Positions 47,395 to 59,166 of a DNA stretch of 64,000 bases are shown here, piece by piece (position 1 is the first letter of the stretch; each line of letters opens with the position of its first letter). Under the pieces are notes generated by a model that ran no database searches, had not been told where the DNA came from, and worked only from the letters and a program-made list of their open reading frames with translations. The stretch covers positions 35,001 to 99,000 of the forward strand of contig JALJCO010010567.1 in the NCBI GenBank assembly GCA_023101725.1, written 5' to 3'. The stretch comes from Atherinomorus stipes. Taxonomy: Eukaryota > Chordata > Actinopteri > Atheriniformes > Atherinidae. A program made the translations under genes and the position numbers.

Positions 47395-47900
47395 TGAATG
47401 AATTTAAACCAGGATAGTCGGGGGCTGGGTCCGATTGAGCAGGTATTTCTGAAAAAGTTTCACACCTTTCTTTGCTTCGGTTTGTGTTCACACTGCAGTA
47501 ACTGAAGCGGACCAAACCTCGTGGTTAAATCACCGTAGTTCAGGGATGTCAAAGTGATTCCAGAAAGGGCCGTGTGGCTGCTGGTTTTCTTTCCAACCAA
47601 GCAGTCGCACACTAGACTCCACTCATCTCATCAAGTCTTCAAGTTAAGACTGGACTCACTTGATGAGCTGAGTGGAGTCTGGTGTGCTACTGCTTGGTTG
47701 GAAAGAAAACCAGCAGCCAAACGGCCCTTACAGGAATCAGTTTGACACCCCTGCCGTAGTTAAAATAACTGCTCACTAGGAGGCGACGCTCCTCAATACA
47801 ACCAGAAAAGAAAACCAGACCTCGTTTTGACCTCGGCTTCTTCAAACACGCTTTCCTCCGACCCAAACGATAATCTACCCCACTTCTTCTTCTTGATGCT
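47395..47900 (+). repeat. Interspersed repeat H, copy 2, interrupted by a hAT MITE
   Basis: Left part 47395-47540 ('aaaccaggatagtcggggg', 'tgcttcggtttgtgttcac', 'actgaagcggaccaaacc') matches 23005-23140. It continues after the MITE at 47762 with 'aactgctcactaggagg'. Confidence 0.65.
47541..47753. mobile_element. Hairpin hAT MITE with perfect 8-bp duplication
   Basis: Two arms of about 100 bp are inverted repeats, from cagggatgtcaaagtgattc at the left to gaatcagtttgacacccctg at the right. They include the shared 'gctgctggttttctttccaa'. The octamer ccgtagtt flanks both sides (47533-47540 and 47754-47761). The centre is only a few bases, so it would fold into a near-complete hairpin. Confidence 0.93.
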
Positions 47901-48035
47901 TTATTGCGGTCAAGGAGTAAACTCGGCTGGAGAAGACTGAAACCCGGAAGTTAAAAATATTGTAGTTCTTTCTTCATCAACTAGGGGCTCGAAAACAGAG
48001 CAAATCCCCACAGACTCCCATGTTAAAAGGGCCAA

Positions 48036-48264
48036 CTTCACAGCAGAAATAAACATGTTTACAGCAGAAATAAGGATTTTTACAGCAGGATTAAACATGT
48101 TTACAGCAGAAATAAACATATTTACAGCTGAAAAACTTTTTAAAGCAGATAAAAACATGTAAATATCAGGAATAAAGCTGTTTACAGCTGATATAAACAT
48201 GTTTACAGCAGAAATAAACATGTTTACAGCAGAAATGAACATTTTTACAGCCTGGTTTAAACAT
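48036..48264. repeat. Minisatellite with 21-bp period
   Basis: About ten diverged units of 'acagcagaaataaacatgttt' type with spacing of 21 or near 21. The period is a multiple of three, so the minus strand stays open as a seven-residue repeat (M-F-I-S-A-V-N). Confidence 0.88.
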
Positions 48265-49885
48265 CATTTTAGGTTTAATAGATCAAGTTTAACTTCATGT
48301 TCTGTTTTTAGGTCAGCAAAGAGATTTGTCCTGATATTGGCAGCCCTGTGATGTAGTTTAGAGGTCCAGAACAAGCTGATCTCTGAAAACTTGTTTGCAA
48401 TTTTCTTGTTTTCCTTTATGACAGAAGCTGAATGGAAAAATCAGTACTGGTGATAGATGGAGCCTTTCATGTCTGCCAAGAACCCCAATGAAATATAAAT
48501 CTAATTCATATGCACTGCAAACATGCTATACTCTGATAAACAATATTTTACCAATCTGTGAACCAGTCTGTGCATCAGAATATGCCAAAATGAGTTTCCG
48601 TACTCATCTCCATAAAGGACAAACGTGAGCAGCTGAGGCCTCAGTAAGAAGAAAACAGGAATCTGTTGAACTGTTTAGAGAGGAACTAGGTCAAAGTCAT
48701 GACAGCACGCCAAAGACAAGGAGTGTTTCTGTCTGGGAAGTGCAGAAAGTAGAAAGCTGTCACAGTCACTGCAAAATAATTAAATATATTATAATTACAA
48801 ATCTCTGAACTACAGCTGTGAAACTGACTGGAGGGCAAAACTAACCAGCAACAACCAAATCACCACATCCAGAGCTCAGTGTCGCTGGATGACACACAAG
48901 TTTGTGTTAAACCACAAGAGGAGCGTCGTCCAAGTACTTTCATGCAGTTTCTTTTTCCATTAAAATGAAAAAAGAAAAAAAAAAAAGCTTGTTTTTCCTG
49001 TTCTACATTTCCAAAAACAAAATAAAACATGGGATGATGAACAAAAATGAATAAGAGAACTGAGATGGATCCCTTTTATCATTTGAGAGAAGTTATGTGA
49101 CCTTGAAGTTTTCTCTGCTCCATGTTTGTTGGGTTCCGTATTCTTCCAACGCTGTGCTGGACTCATTTGATCATCATGATAAATACATACAGAGTGAAAT
49201 ATTTCTTGACTTTGTGTCACATGTGCATTAAGACATCACTCTGTCCTCATGGGAGTGTGATAAATCACTCTGGAAGGTTTTATAATGTCATCAGCAGCAG
49301 CAAGAGATGAAAAAAATAAATCAAACCAGTTTCTTCCATTTTTAATCTGTGCACAAGCTGGACACTGGATAAAGGTTCTTCATCCAAGATCTCATTTTGG
49401 TTCAGAAAAAAAACAAGGAATAACAATCGTTCTCTGTTTTTTTGTTTCCAAGGAGAAAGCGAACTGCCTGAAAGATGGACAGCAGTCGACCTTTGGGAGG
49501 ATGTCATTGTTTTTGTCGACTCATCCTTAATGATGTCAGTCTCAGGTCAACTGTAGTTTTCCATCTTTTCACAATTAAGATGTAGAATAGAGCACACAGA
49601 CCGACCGACACGGCATCAGACATGAACGTAATCAAACATCCCTGGTGGTGGCCTGGGTGGTCGCAGGGGTGCCTGCAGAGATTTTTTTAGGGGTGGCCAG
49701 AGAAAATAGCAGGTCGAACAGCTTTTTGTTTCTTTCAACCTGGACCTTTTTTCTAGAATTTATACGTGCATTTCACAAACATTTCTGCATCAATCTGACT
49801 CCCTTGGACACTATGTAGATTCATCGTAGATCCACTTATATACATATAATGGCAGGGAAGGGGGCAGAATGAATAGGTATCTATT
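48265..49885. other. Intron, nothing recognised
   Basis: Unique AT-rich sequence. Fragments 'caggggtgcctgcagag' and 'taggggtggccagag' near 49660-49705 resemble MITE debris. Confidence 0.45.
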
Positions 49886-50532
49886 ATGGATGTTCGATAT
49901 TATCGGCCTGCCAATATTATCGGCCAATATTTGCATTAAAATGTGATATCAGAAAATATCGGTATCGGTTTTTGGGGCAGATATTTTGAAAAAATGAATT
50001 ACTCACGAGATGTCGTTAGTAAACTCTCGCCAGATTTCATTACAGAGCAACCAAATCTCGCGAGATCTTGTTCCATTGGCAGTGGTCCAGCATGTAGAAA
50101 ACTTCCTGTTATCCTGGGAGGAACTTCATATCCCAGCATTCCTTTCAGAGTCATGTGACTACGGTGCAGCTGCTGCTGCTACAGACTGACTTGCTTTGAA
50201 GCTGCTTATTATATGTCTGATTTGAAGTTGTTGGTTAAGTTACCAAGTTGTCAGAAACATCAGAATTAGCCACATGTTGGCTGATACCTGCTAGTATCTG
50301 ATATCTGGCAGCCAGATGTCCAAAATGAACTCCTCTGACTGAGTCAAGGATATTTTATGATCTTTGCTTTCAGAGCAGAATATAGTTGTATTTCTCAAAA
50401 TATGAGAGATACAACCTCACAGTTGTCTGCATATATTGGTATCGGTTCATATCGGATATCAGAATTTAAGAGTTGGACGATATTGGTATATCGGATATCG
50501 GTTTAAAAAAAAAAGCCTATATCGAACATCCC
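49886..50532 (+). mobile_element. hAT-like MITE D, copy 3 (most complete)
   Basis: The left tggatgttcgatattatcgg and right cctatatcgaacatccc are inverted repeats. The interior matches 36672-37118, with 'cattcctttcagagtcatgt' and 'gctgctgctgctacagac'. It has no coding frame. Confidence 0.82.
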
Positions 50533-50536
50533 CACT

Positions 50537-51956
50537 ATTGACATGAAATTTTCACCAAATGTCGGCAACAACCGAAGTAATGCACACATACAAAGAAATC
50601 TGAACATTTATGTCCATAAATGAAGTTATGTAATATAGTGAAATGATACAGGGAATAAGTATTGAGCACATGAAGAAATGGAAGAAAAAAAGATGTGGAA
50701 AGCCAAGAAAGCAGCTGGAGTCTGTCAGTATTTAGAAAGTAATCCTGTCCTCTATCAGTGCAAAGTAATATCAGCTGGTTCAGTCCTGATTGATGCCTTT
50801 AAAAAGGTTTCTCATCACCAAGGTGTCAGACAAGAAGCATTGCATGATGGGTAAAAGCAAAGAGCTGTCTAAAGACCTACGCAACCTTATTATTGCAAAC
50901 ACACTGAAGGCATTGGTTCCAGGTGCATTTCTAAACCTCTGAAAGTTCCAGTGAGCACCATTGGGACCATCATCCGGAAGTGGAAAGAACACGGCATGGT
51001 CATAAAGCGGCCACGGCCAGGTGCTCCTCACAAGATTTCACACAGAGGAGTCAGAACAATAATCAGAAAGGTTCTCCAACAGCCCAGGACCACTCGTGGA
51101 GAGCTTCAGAAAGACCTGGAACCAGCAGCTACAGTTGTTTCAGAGAAAACAAGAAGTAATGCACTCAACCGCCATGGCCTTCATGCACGCACACCACGCA
51201 AGACTCCATTTCTGAAGAAAAAACATGTTGATGCTGGTTTGAAGTTTGCAACACAACATCTGGACAAACCCATGACATTCTGGAAAACATAGTCTGGTCA
51301 GATGAGACCAGAACTGAACTCTTCAGATGTCATAAGACACAACATGTTTGGAGGAGAAATGGCACCAAAAACACCATAGCAACAGTGAAGTTTGGAGGTG
51401 GGAGCTCATGGTGTGGGAGGTTTTTCAGCATGTGGAACTGGCAGACTTCATATCATTGAAGGAAGAATGAATGGAGAAAAGCAGAGAGACATTCTGGACC
51501 AGAATCTGCTGCATCTGCAGCTGCTGAAGATGAAAAGAGGCTGGATCTTTCAGCAAGACGACCATCCCAACATACAGCCAAGGAAACACACAACCTTGAA
51601 GATTTGAAGGCAGTTTGTGTGGAAGAATGGGCCAAAATCACACCTGAGCAACGTATTCCACTGGTTTCTGCATACAGGAGGCGTCTGGAGGCTGGAATCA
51701 CCAACAAAGGTTTTTGCACTAAGTATTAAATAAATTTCAGTAAGTGTATTCAATACTTATTCCGTGTGTCATTTCACTATATTACATTAACTTCATTTAT
51801 GGACATAAATGTTCGGATTTCTTTGTATGTGTCCATTACTTGGGTTGTTGCCGACATCTGGTGAAAATTTCATGTCAATAGCTCCGCTAGAAATATATTT
51901 TCTGAGAAAAATGTTGATGCGTTCAATATGTTTTCCCCCGTTGTAGATTATATTTG
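50537..51956 (+). mobile_element. Tc1-like element with very long inverted repeats
   Basis: About 135 bp at the left (from 'gacatgaaattttcaccaaa' through 'tttatgtccataaatgaag') is repeated inverted at 51740-51880. The right side continues outward to 'cccccgttgta' at 51956. The left outermost 70 bp is missing. A transposase pseudogene lies inside. Confidence 0.88.
50844..51729 (+). pseudogene. Tc1-like transposase, frameshifted
   Basis: It starts M-M-G-K-S-K-E-L-S-K-D-L-R at 50844 and shifts frame near 50930. It continues S-T-I-G-T-I-I-R-K-W-K-E-H-G, R-P-R-P-G-A-P-H-K-I-S and T-T-R-G-E-L-Q-K-D-L, the paired-like DNA-binding half. A stop lies at about 51290. S-D-E-T-R-T-E-L (first Asp), [11 protein letters not shown] and F-Q-Q-D-D (second Asp) follow in shifted frames. 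The third catalytic block (D-L-N-P-I-E in the family) is deleted near 51590. Canonical length is about 340 residues. Confidence 0.9.
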
Positions 51957-54416
51957 CATCTTCCACTAATATCTGACTCTTAAGTCTTCATAGGATTGCA
52001 TTTCCTTTTGTGTTTTCTCCACTTGAACTTCGGTATGCTGCAAACTTTGAAACACGCAAACACCCTCATTTATATCAGGGCGTTTCCAACACGTTTGCAC
52101 CTGGATCTTTGCAGATCCAGCCCATTGTGTTTCCATTATTTTACCCAGTCCACATAAACCTCAATGTGCCTATATGCCATCATTTTGAAGCATGTTTTTT
52201 CCCTCCTATATCCCTCCAGCCTTAATCCATAGTGATTTGTGCACAAGCTCATTCCCTGTGAAATTAGATGTGGACTCTTTATAAAACAAAACATATGCAA
52301 CTTAATCAGTCATCCAAGAAATGCAAACATAAGCAGGATTTAATCTGCATCTGTGTCTTTTTAAGCTAAAGGTATTGATGTACACGCAACACAAGTCCAG
52401 CTCAGACCTCTGGGTCATTTGGTATCAACTTGAATTAAACTGGTGGTTGTGTTTCAGTATAAAAAAAAACACACCATGGTCCGCATTCAAATTTAGTGCA
52501 ATGTCTGTGGCTGCTTGCTGCATCAAGCAACTGAAAAAAAAAAAGATGCAATGTTAAATAAAAAGCTGTGTCCAACATGAGCACTGAAGCCTCACGCACT
52601 CTTGCAGGGAGGCTATTCTGGTCTGTGGCAGGAGCTCTGACAGTCTATCATGAATGATGGGCTGTGCCTTTGTGTGCAGTTTCCTGATGCGGCGCAGGGA
52701 TATGCGGAAAAGTGAAGAATATCATACACTCACAGTTAATCCAAATGAGAGCGAGCGAGGGAGGAATGCTTCACCTGCGGTGAAATGAATTCCTCTGGCC
52801 TCGCTGCGTAGCAATCATAGCTACAGAAAATGGCTCACAAAGGCTCCCTGATCATTGTTTTCATGAAAGCAGAAAGAAAGTTATATGCATGGTAAATGGG
52901 CTGGAAGAACTCCAACCAGAGATACGTGATGGAAGGAACCAGTCCACCCAGGATAGGATGTGACATGTGGACAAACCGCAGATCTTTTTTAAAATAATGA
53001 AGTCGAACATTTTGTGAATCTGATGCAAACGCGTACAACATGATTCTTCATCCTTGGATTTTGCATTAATGGGGCGGGCCTTTTACCAGTAATGAATGAA
53101 CGCTGCTAAAGTGGGCATTTAAGACACATTTTGAATGCCAGAATAATATACCGTCTATAGCCTATTATAGCCCATTGGGGATCTTTGAAAAATGAGGCTA
53201 TGCAAGATGTTTCCCAAGCACTCGGGCTTATTTGAAATTCCTTCATTCTTCAAACTGCTCTGTAAACACGCCATTTGTATTCAGGTTGGGTAGAAATGGA
53301 GTCGGTCTGCAGTGATGTACTCCGGCAGCGACGATAGCAGCCACCCGTGTGAGTGTTAATGTCCCTATTAAACATTTGCTGTGGGATTGTTTGTTACCAG
53401 CTCCACACACACACACACACAACAAGAAAACTGGAATATTCTAATGAGCTGCAGTTCCCGAACCTGAGAACACATTCTTTATTTAGGTCCTGGCTGGTGC
53501 CATCACACCGTATCTTTGCGTGTTACACTTTGAAGGCTTTAGGGCAACAGCTCATTTATTTATTTATTCAGTTGGATTGAAAATGTTTCTATAACATTGA
53601 CCCGACGGAGAGACAACAGGCCGTGGCTTTATGCTGTGGCAAGAATATAAACAGAATGCAAGCATGAACAGTTTTTTTCTATATTTCAGCTTAGTATTCA
53701 CAGTCAGAGAGAAAACTGTAGCAGAAGCTTCTCCGAAGTTTAAAAGTGACAAATTTTTCACTCATAATTTTGGGTGTCATATAACTTCCAATATCACTTC
53801 CTTGTTACTGCAATCCAATATTCTTTGTGATCATCCTGAAAGCTTTCTGTCTCCTCGGCTCACAGTCAAATTAAGTCTGTGTCTCGGCCTTGTTGTGTGA
53901 AATAGGTTCAGATGGGTATGACACATACATGACAACTTTGTAGATCAAATGTGCTGGAGAGGTTTGCCTCACTCTCTACTTTTCTGCTTTGTACCTGAGG
54001 CGCGGCGTCTAATTGGACCAAAACAAACAAGTATCCGTGAAATCCTGGATGACAGAGAGGAGGCTGGAAGACTAATGTGGAAAACTGCAAAGCTCCACGT
54101 ACTTTGGATAATGAGTCCTGTGGTAATGTGCAAAAATAAAATATCCAAAACACATTCTGTGCTGTGCTTTTAATGCTGCTCCTTTTGCCACGAGGCTTAG
54201 ATAAGAGAGGAAGAGGAGTACAGGGGTTTCAGACTCCTCCTGTAAATGTCCAGCTCTGCAGTTGCAGCTTTGATGACAAAGAAATTAAGAAAAGCTTTGA
54301 TCCTCCCAACTTTGTGTCTTAGGGTGAATTCCAGTTCCTGTCTTAACCCGCAATCTCAAAAATAAGTACTCCCGCGAAGTGCAAGCGCGCTATAATAAAA
54401 AAACTCTCATTTAAGC
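51957..54416. other. Intron, mostly unrecognised
   Basis: A piece at about 52030-52110 ('aaacacgcaaacaccctcat', 'gcgtttccaacacgtttgc') matches element G read in reverse. A CA tract is at 53404-53421. The rest appears unique and non-coding. Confidence 0.45.
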
Positions 54417-54466
54417 GGTTCATCTGGTTCCAACCTCCACCTGTGGAGGTTGGAACCAGATGAACC
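54417..54466. repeat. Perfect 24-bp palindrome, 2-base spacer
   Basis: Arms 54417-54440 and 54443-54466 are exact reverse complements (inner ends ccaacctccac / gtggaggttgg). No mismatch in 48 bases means recent origin or constraint. Confidence 0.95.
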
Positions 54467-54539
54467 AGATAAACTCCACCGAGTTTAGGTCATGACTGAA
54501 AGCATGAAATCACGGATACAGGAGGCTGAAACGAGCTTT

Positions 54540-54800
54540 CTCCAGACTCAGCCTGGGAAGCGCAGACAGGACTGGAGTCACTGTTCCATAGTGATAGGAA
54601 TCAGCTGAGGCAGCTCGGGCACCTGATCAAGATGCCTCCTTGTTCCTCTTTGAGGTTTTGCAGACATGTCCTTCTGGGAGGAGACCCCAGGGCAGACATA
54701 AGACCTGCTGGAAAGATGATATTATCCTGGGAGTGCCTTGGGGTCCTCCAGGAAGAGCTGGAGAGTGTCGCTAGGGAGAGGTGTATCTGAGTCTCCCTCT
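54540..54800 (+). pseudogene. C-terminal piece of a LINE ORF (R-Q-L-G-H-L type)
   Basis: The plus strand encodes R-Q-L-G-H-L-I-K-M-P-P, then L-L-G-G-D-P-R-A, then L-G-V-L-Q-E-E-L-E-S-V-A-R-E-R. These follow the 'RWLGHLxRMP...GRRPRGRP...LGIPxEELExVAGER' end of a common fish non-LTR ORF. Strongly decayed. Confidence 0.7.
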
Positions 54801-55140
54801 TAATCATGATTTTTTAAAGCCAATCGGCCACAGCTGTCATTCTTTAAACATCAAGGTAGCTCTGCCTCTAGCCCATCCTCGAGTAATCCTCCTCTTCCTC
54901 CCCATCTGGGCTCTTCAGGGTGTTTCAGACACCTCCTGCCGTGCCACTACCAATATCTAAACTCCGGGGGTCCTGTTCTCATCTCCACGACACGTTACTC
55001 ATATGATGTCACTGCTCTTCGTGGTTTCATCATAAGTGCAGCATTTCGTTTTTGCTCCCCGTGATTTCTGTCCCTTATGTCCAGCTGCAGCGTTTTCTGA
55101 TTTCTTTTCTTCTCAATAACCTCTAAAATAATTTAATTGC
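54801..55140. other. Intron, nothing recognised
   Basis: Unique sequence with no supported feature. Confidence 0.4.
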
Positions 55141-55312
55141 TGGCGTTTGCCTGTCTGTCTTAGCTAGCAAGTTAGCTCAGAACACATTTGGATGAAATTT
55201 TCAGGGAATATTAACAATGGCACAGGGAAGAACTGATGAAGTTGTGGTGTCGATCCGGATCACTGATTGGATCCAGGAATTTTTTGAAGGATTCTTTATC
55301 ATTGTAGGACAC
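55141..55312 (+). repeat. Fragment of a widespread fish repeat ('gatgaaattttcagggaata')
   Basis: 'tgcctgtctgtcttagctag', 'ttggatgaaattttcaggga' and 'atccggatcactgattggat' belong to a repeat I recognise from teleost genomes but cannot place in a class. It replaces the left end of the next element. Confidence 0.5.
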
Positions 55313-55673
55313 AGGACCATTCCAGCCAGTGAAAGACAGTCTTATTTTGACTCTTGTTTAATCCATTCCTCCCTTTTTGCCCTCTCTTCTTCCGGTAATG
55401 TTTCCTTGTGTTTCTTTGCTGAATCAAAAATGATGCGCTCAAAACACCCGCTGTGTTCATGTCTGGTTTATATTCGTTTGCTAGTAAGTGATGCAGTGCT
55501 GCAACGTCACGGTCACGTACCGGATGGAAAAGATTCATAGTGCTGTTTCTGGGCCTCAGGACGCTGCTGAGCAGTGACTGTTCAAAAATTTGCAAAATGA
55601 ATGTTGGTATGGCATCAAAACGAGCCAGAAACACAGATTTTTAAGGTCTCAAAGTTACATTGTGGGCCTTTAA
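55313..55673 (+). repeat. TTAA family A, copy 3 (left end lost)
   Basis: From 'ccattccagccagtgaaaga' to 'ttacattgtgggcctTTAA'. It matches the other three copies. The left terminal repeat is gone. Confidence 0.85.
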
Positions 55674-55689
55674 AGCAGTGATAACATAG

Positions 55690-56040
55690 CAGTTACCATG
55701 CCAGATATCCCTCCTCACTAAAAGAGTTAGGTACGGTAATAATATGATCTGCCCAGAGACCATTTTTGTTAAAACAGGGTCAACCTGCCGGCAGCTAGTG
55801 GTTAGAGTTTAGCATCATGGGCAAGTCAGACAGTGAACTTATGTTGATCAGACAAAACAGCATTAATAAGCGTACACGTAATGACAACGTTGTGGTTGCC
55901 TCCTTAAGTGTTGCTGAAGAAGTTTTTTTTTTTTTTTAATCCATTTGTTTGAGAATCTGGACTTGAAGTCACCCATGTTCAGGAATGCGGACAAGCTCGA
56001 CTCAAGGGTGTACCAGCTTGAGTGTTCACTTGAAGGCTGT
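55690..56040 (+). repeat. Unclassified interspersed repeat K, copy 2
   Basis: It matches 13022-13400 in order: 'aatatgatctgcccagag', 'aggtcaacctgcc'-like, 'gtaatgacaacgttgtggtt' and poly-T. Confidence 0.65.
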
Positions 56041-56105
56041 TGTGACGTTATGCTTTGGTGGAGCATTCTGCACCGCTACCGTTAAACATCTGAACTTCTG
56101 GGCTG

Positions 56106-56447
56106 TTAAAGTGGAATTGCAACAGTCAACCAACCAAACTTTATTTACTAGACTGAGTCATGGTCTTGTCAATGATTATATACCAAACATGAAAAACATA
56201 AGCATATAAAACAAAAACGTTGCAAAGTTTTATGTTTTAAGGACAAGGGCGCCGCCATCTTGCAGTTCTCTAAGCTCTGATGTCATCGGGTTGGTTTGCG
56301 CTCTGACTCAATATCAAATCAACAGGAATCGTTTTTCTTTTATATGCTTCTATTTTTCACGTTTGGTTTATAGTTATTGATAAGACAAGAACTCAGTCTA
56401 GTCAAAAAGAAAATTAGGTTGGTTGACCGTTGCAAATTCCACTTTAA
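56106..56447. mobile_element. Complete TTAA MITE, family L, next to exon A
   Basis: The left TTAAagtggaattgcaacag and right ttgcaaattccactTTAA are inverted repeats extending about 50 bp ('ctagactgag' / 'ctcagtctag'). Size 342 bp. It ends 22 bp from the donor hexamer of TMEM132 exon A, so it is the first thing transcribed after that exon. Confidence 0.92.
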
Positions 56448-56473
56448 ATGTTCTTCCAACAGATGAAAACTCA

Positions 56474-57654
<1,181 letters not shown>

Positions 57655-57963
57655 CCATGGTTCCCACTCTTTTCTTGAAGTTATTTTCCAGGACTTTTCC
57701 AGGACATTTTCAGGACTTTTCCAGCTGCCACAGCACAAGTCAAATTAAAGACTAATAAATTCCACCCCGAGCTTTTGGAGAAGTGTTCAACAATTGTAGC
57801 TTATATTTTTTACAGCAATGAAACAGAGATGAAGTAGTGGGAGGAAAAATCATTTTCCAGGACATTTTACTCTTTTTCTTATTTTCCATTTGTTTTCCAT
57901 GACTGGAAAATGTTACATCAATTTCCAGGTTTTCCAGGTTTTCCGGGATGTGTGGGAACCCTG
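57655..57963. mobile_element. hAT-like MITE Q with 'ttttccaggac' repeats
   Basis: The left catggttcccactctt and right gtgtgggaaccctg are inverted repeats (form CAGGGTTCCCAC). The interior repeats 'ttttccaggacattttc'. A common fish MITE. Confidence 0.75.
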
Positions 57964-59166
57964 TAAACATGTTCACACACACACACCTCCCTGTTATATG
58001 ATCTCATCCGCGACACCGAGTGAACTTTTCTAAATTTAACTAAAAACCATTCTTTTAAGCTTTTCCGTTGAGTCAGAATTCCCCGGCTCCATCTGAATTA
58101 TCATAAATACTTGTCGCCCTCCAACACTAAATTATTAACTGCATCGGATCTGGAGGGCTTTGCTTTTGGGCTCCCATTGAAGATTTATCTGGTGTTGAGA
58201 GGTGGCTGGCATTGTAATCAGAGGATCTAATCTCCTGCAAATGGAGGTCGGGCCGGCCAGTCTTCTCAGGGCTGAGGATTCATCATAACTGGGAGGAGGT
58301 CTGGGTAATATAATTCCCACACGCCGACAGGCCAGGGTGGGGGCAGGGGAGGGAGCTGGGGGACTTCTAAAGATGACAATCTTTCCCTCTGCTTCAGTTA
58401 ATGCAATTTTTTGCACAGTTTAACCTCTTGGGCAACAACAGAATCAAGCCTTTTGTGTGTTATTGTGCAGTTCGCCAACATGTAATCTCATCTATGCAAT
58501 CTGAGCCACAAAAAAAAAGAAGCAACAACCCCAGCAACCTTTGATTGATCACAGCAGGGCTTCTGTGTGTGGAGTTGACAACATGTGCTTTGCATGTACT
58601 CCCTTATACCCTGCAGCCACACACACACACACACACACACACACCTGCACACGCACAAGGAAACGAGCCCAAGCTGCAGCAGCACTTTGGCTCCCGGAGC
58701 TATAGCTGCTGATAAACTTGGCTGGCTAATTGCAAGTCAAAAGCTGTTAGCGACTCTGGGTATCGGTGGTCCTGTGGGGGCTTGCTGAGGAGGGCTTTCA
58801 CACACTGAGCCACCACATGCCGTCACACTGCTGCTAATGCGCTGTGGCATCCTCCATGGTGCCAGCAGATTGCCTGGGTGGAGACAGATCGTCAGGACAA
58901 GCTCAAGCTGCCTGAGCGCTGGTGCTCTGGTCTGGGGGTGCAGAACCAGAGACTGGTTGTGTTCTCAAAGGTGAAACACCTCGGGGCCTTCCACACTTTT
59001 ACTCCATGACATTAGCTAAGTTAATTTCCCAAGCAAAGGCAGCGGCTTCTGTCCTTTAGGTGAGCGATGCTTAATGCTAATTTACTGTAGCATCACTAAT
59101 ATTGCAGGGCCCTTTTCTAATTTGTATTCTGGAGCAATGTAGCAGCCAAATGCATTTGGTTCACGC
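57964..59166. other. Intron with CA microsatellite, otherwise unrecognised
   Basis: (CA)n at 58617-58644. Positions 58130-58420 are repeat-free and moderately GC-rich. No exon was found. Confidence 0.5.
58617..58644. repeat. (CA)n microsatellite, 14 units
   Basis: Uninterrupted CA repeat. Confidence 0.92.

Noticed and set aside
47910..48242. Minus-strand repeat protein of 110 residues
   Set aside because: It is the translation of a 21-bp minisatellite; there is no start context, no domain and no coding bias.
51453..51753. Minus-strand frames in the Tc1 element
   Set aside because: They are antisense shadows of the transposase reading frame.
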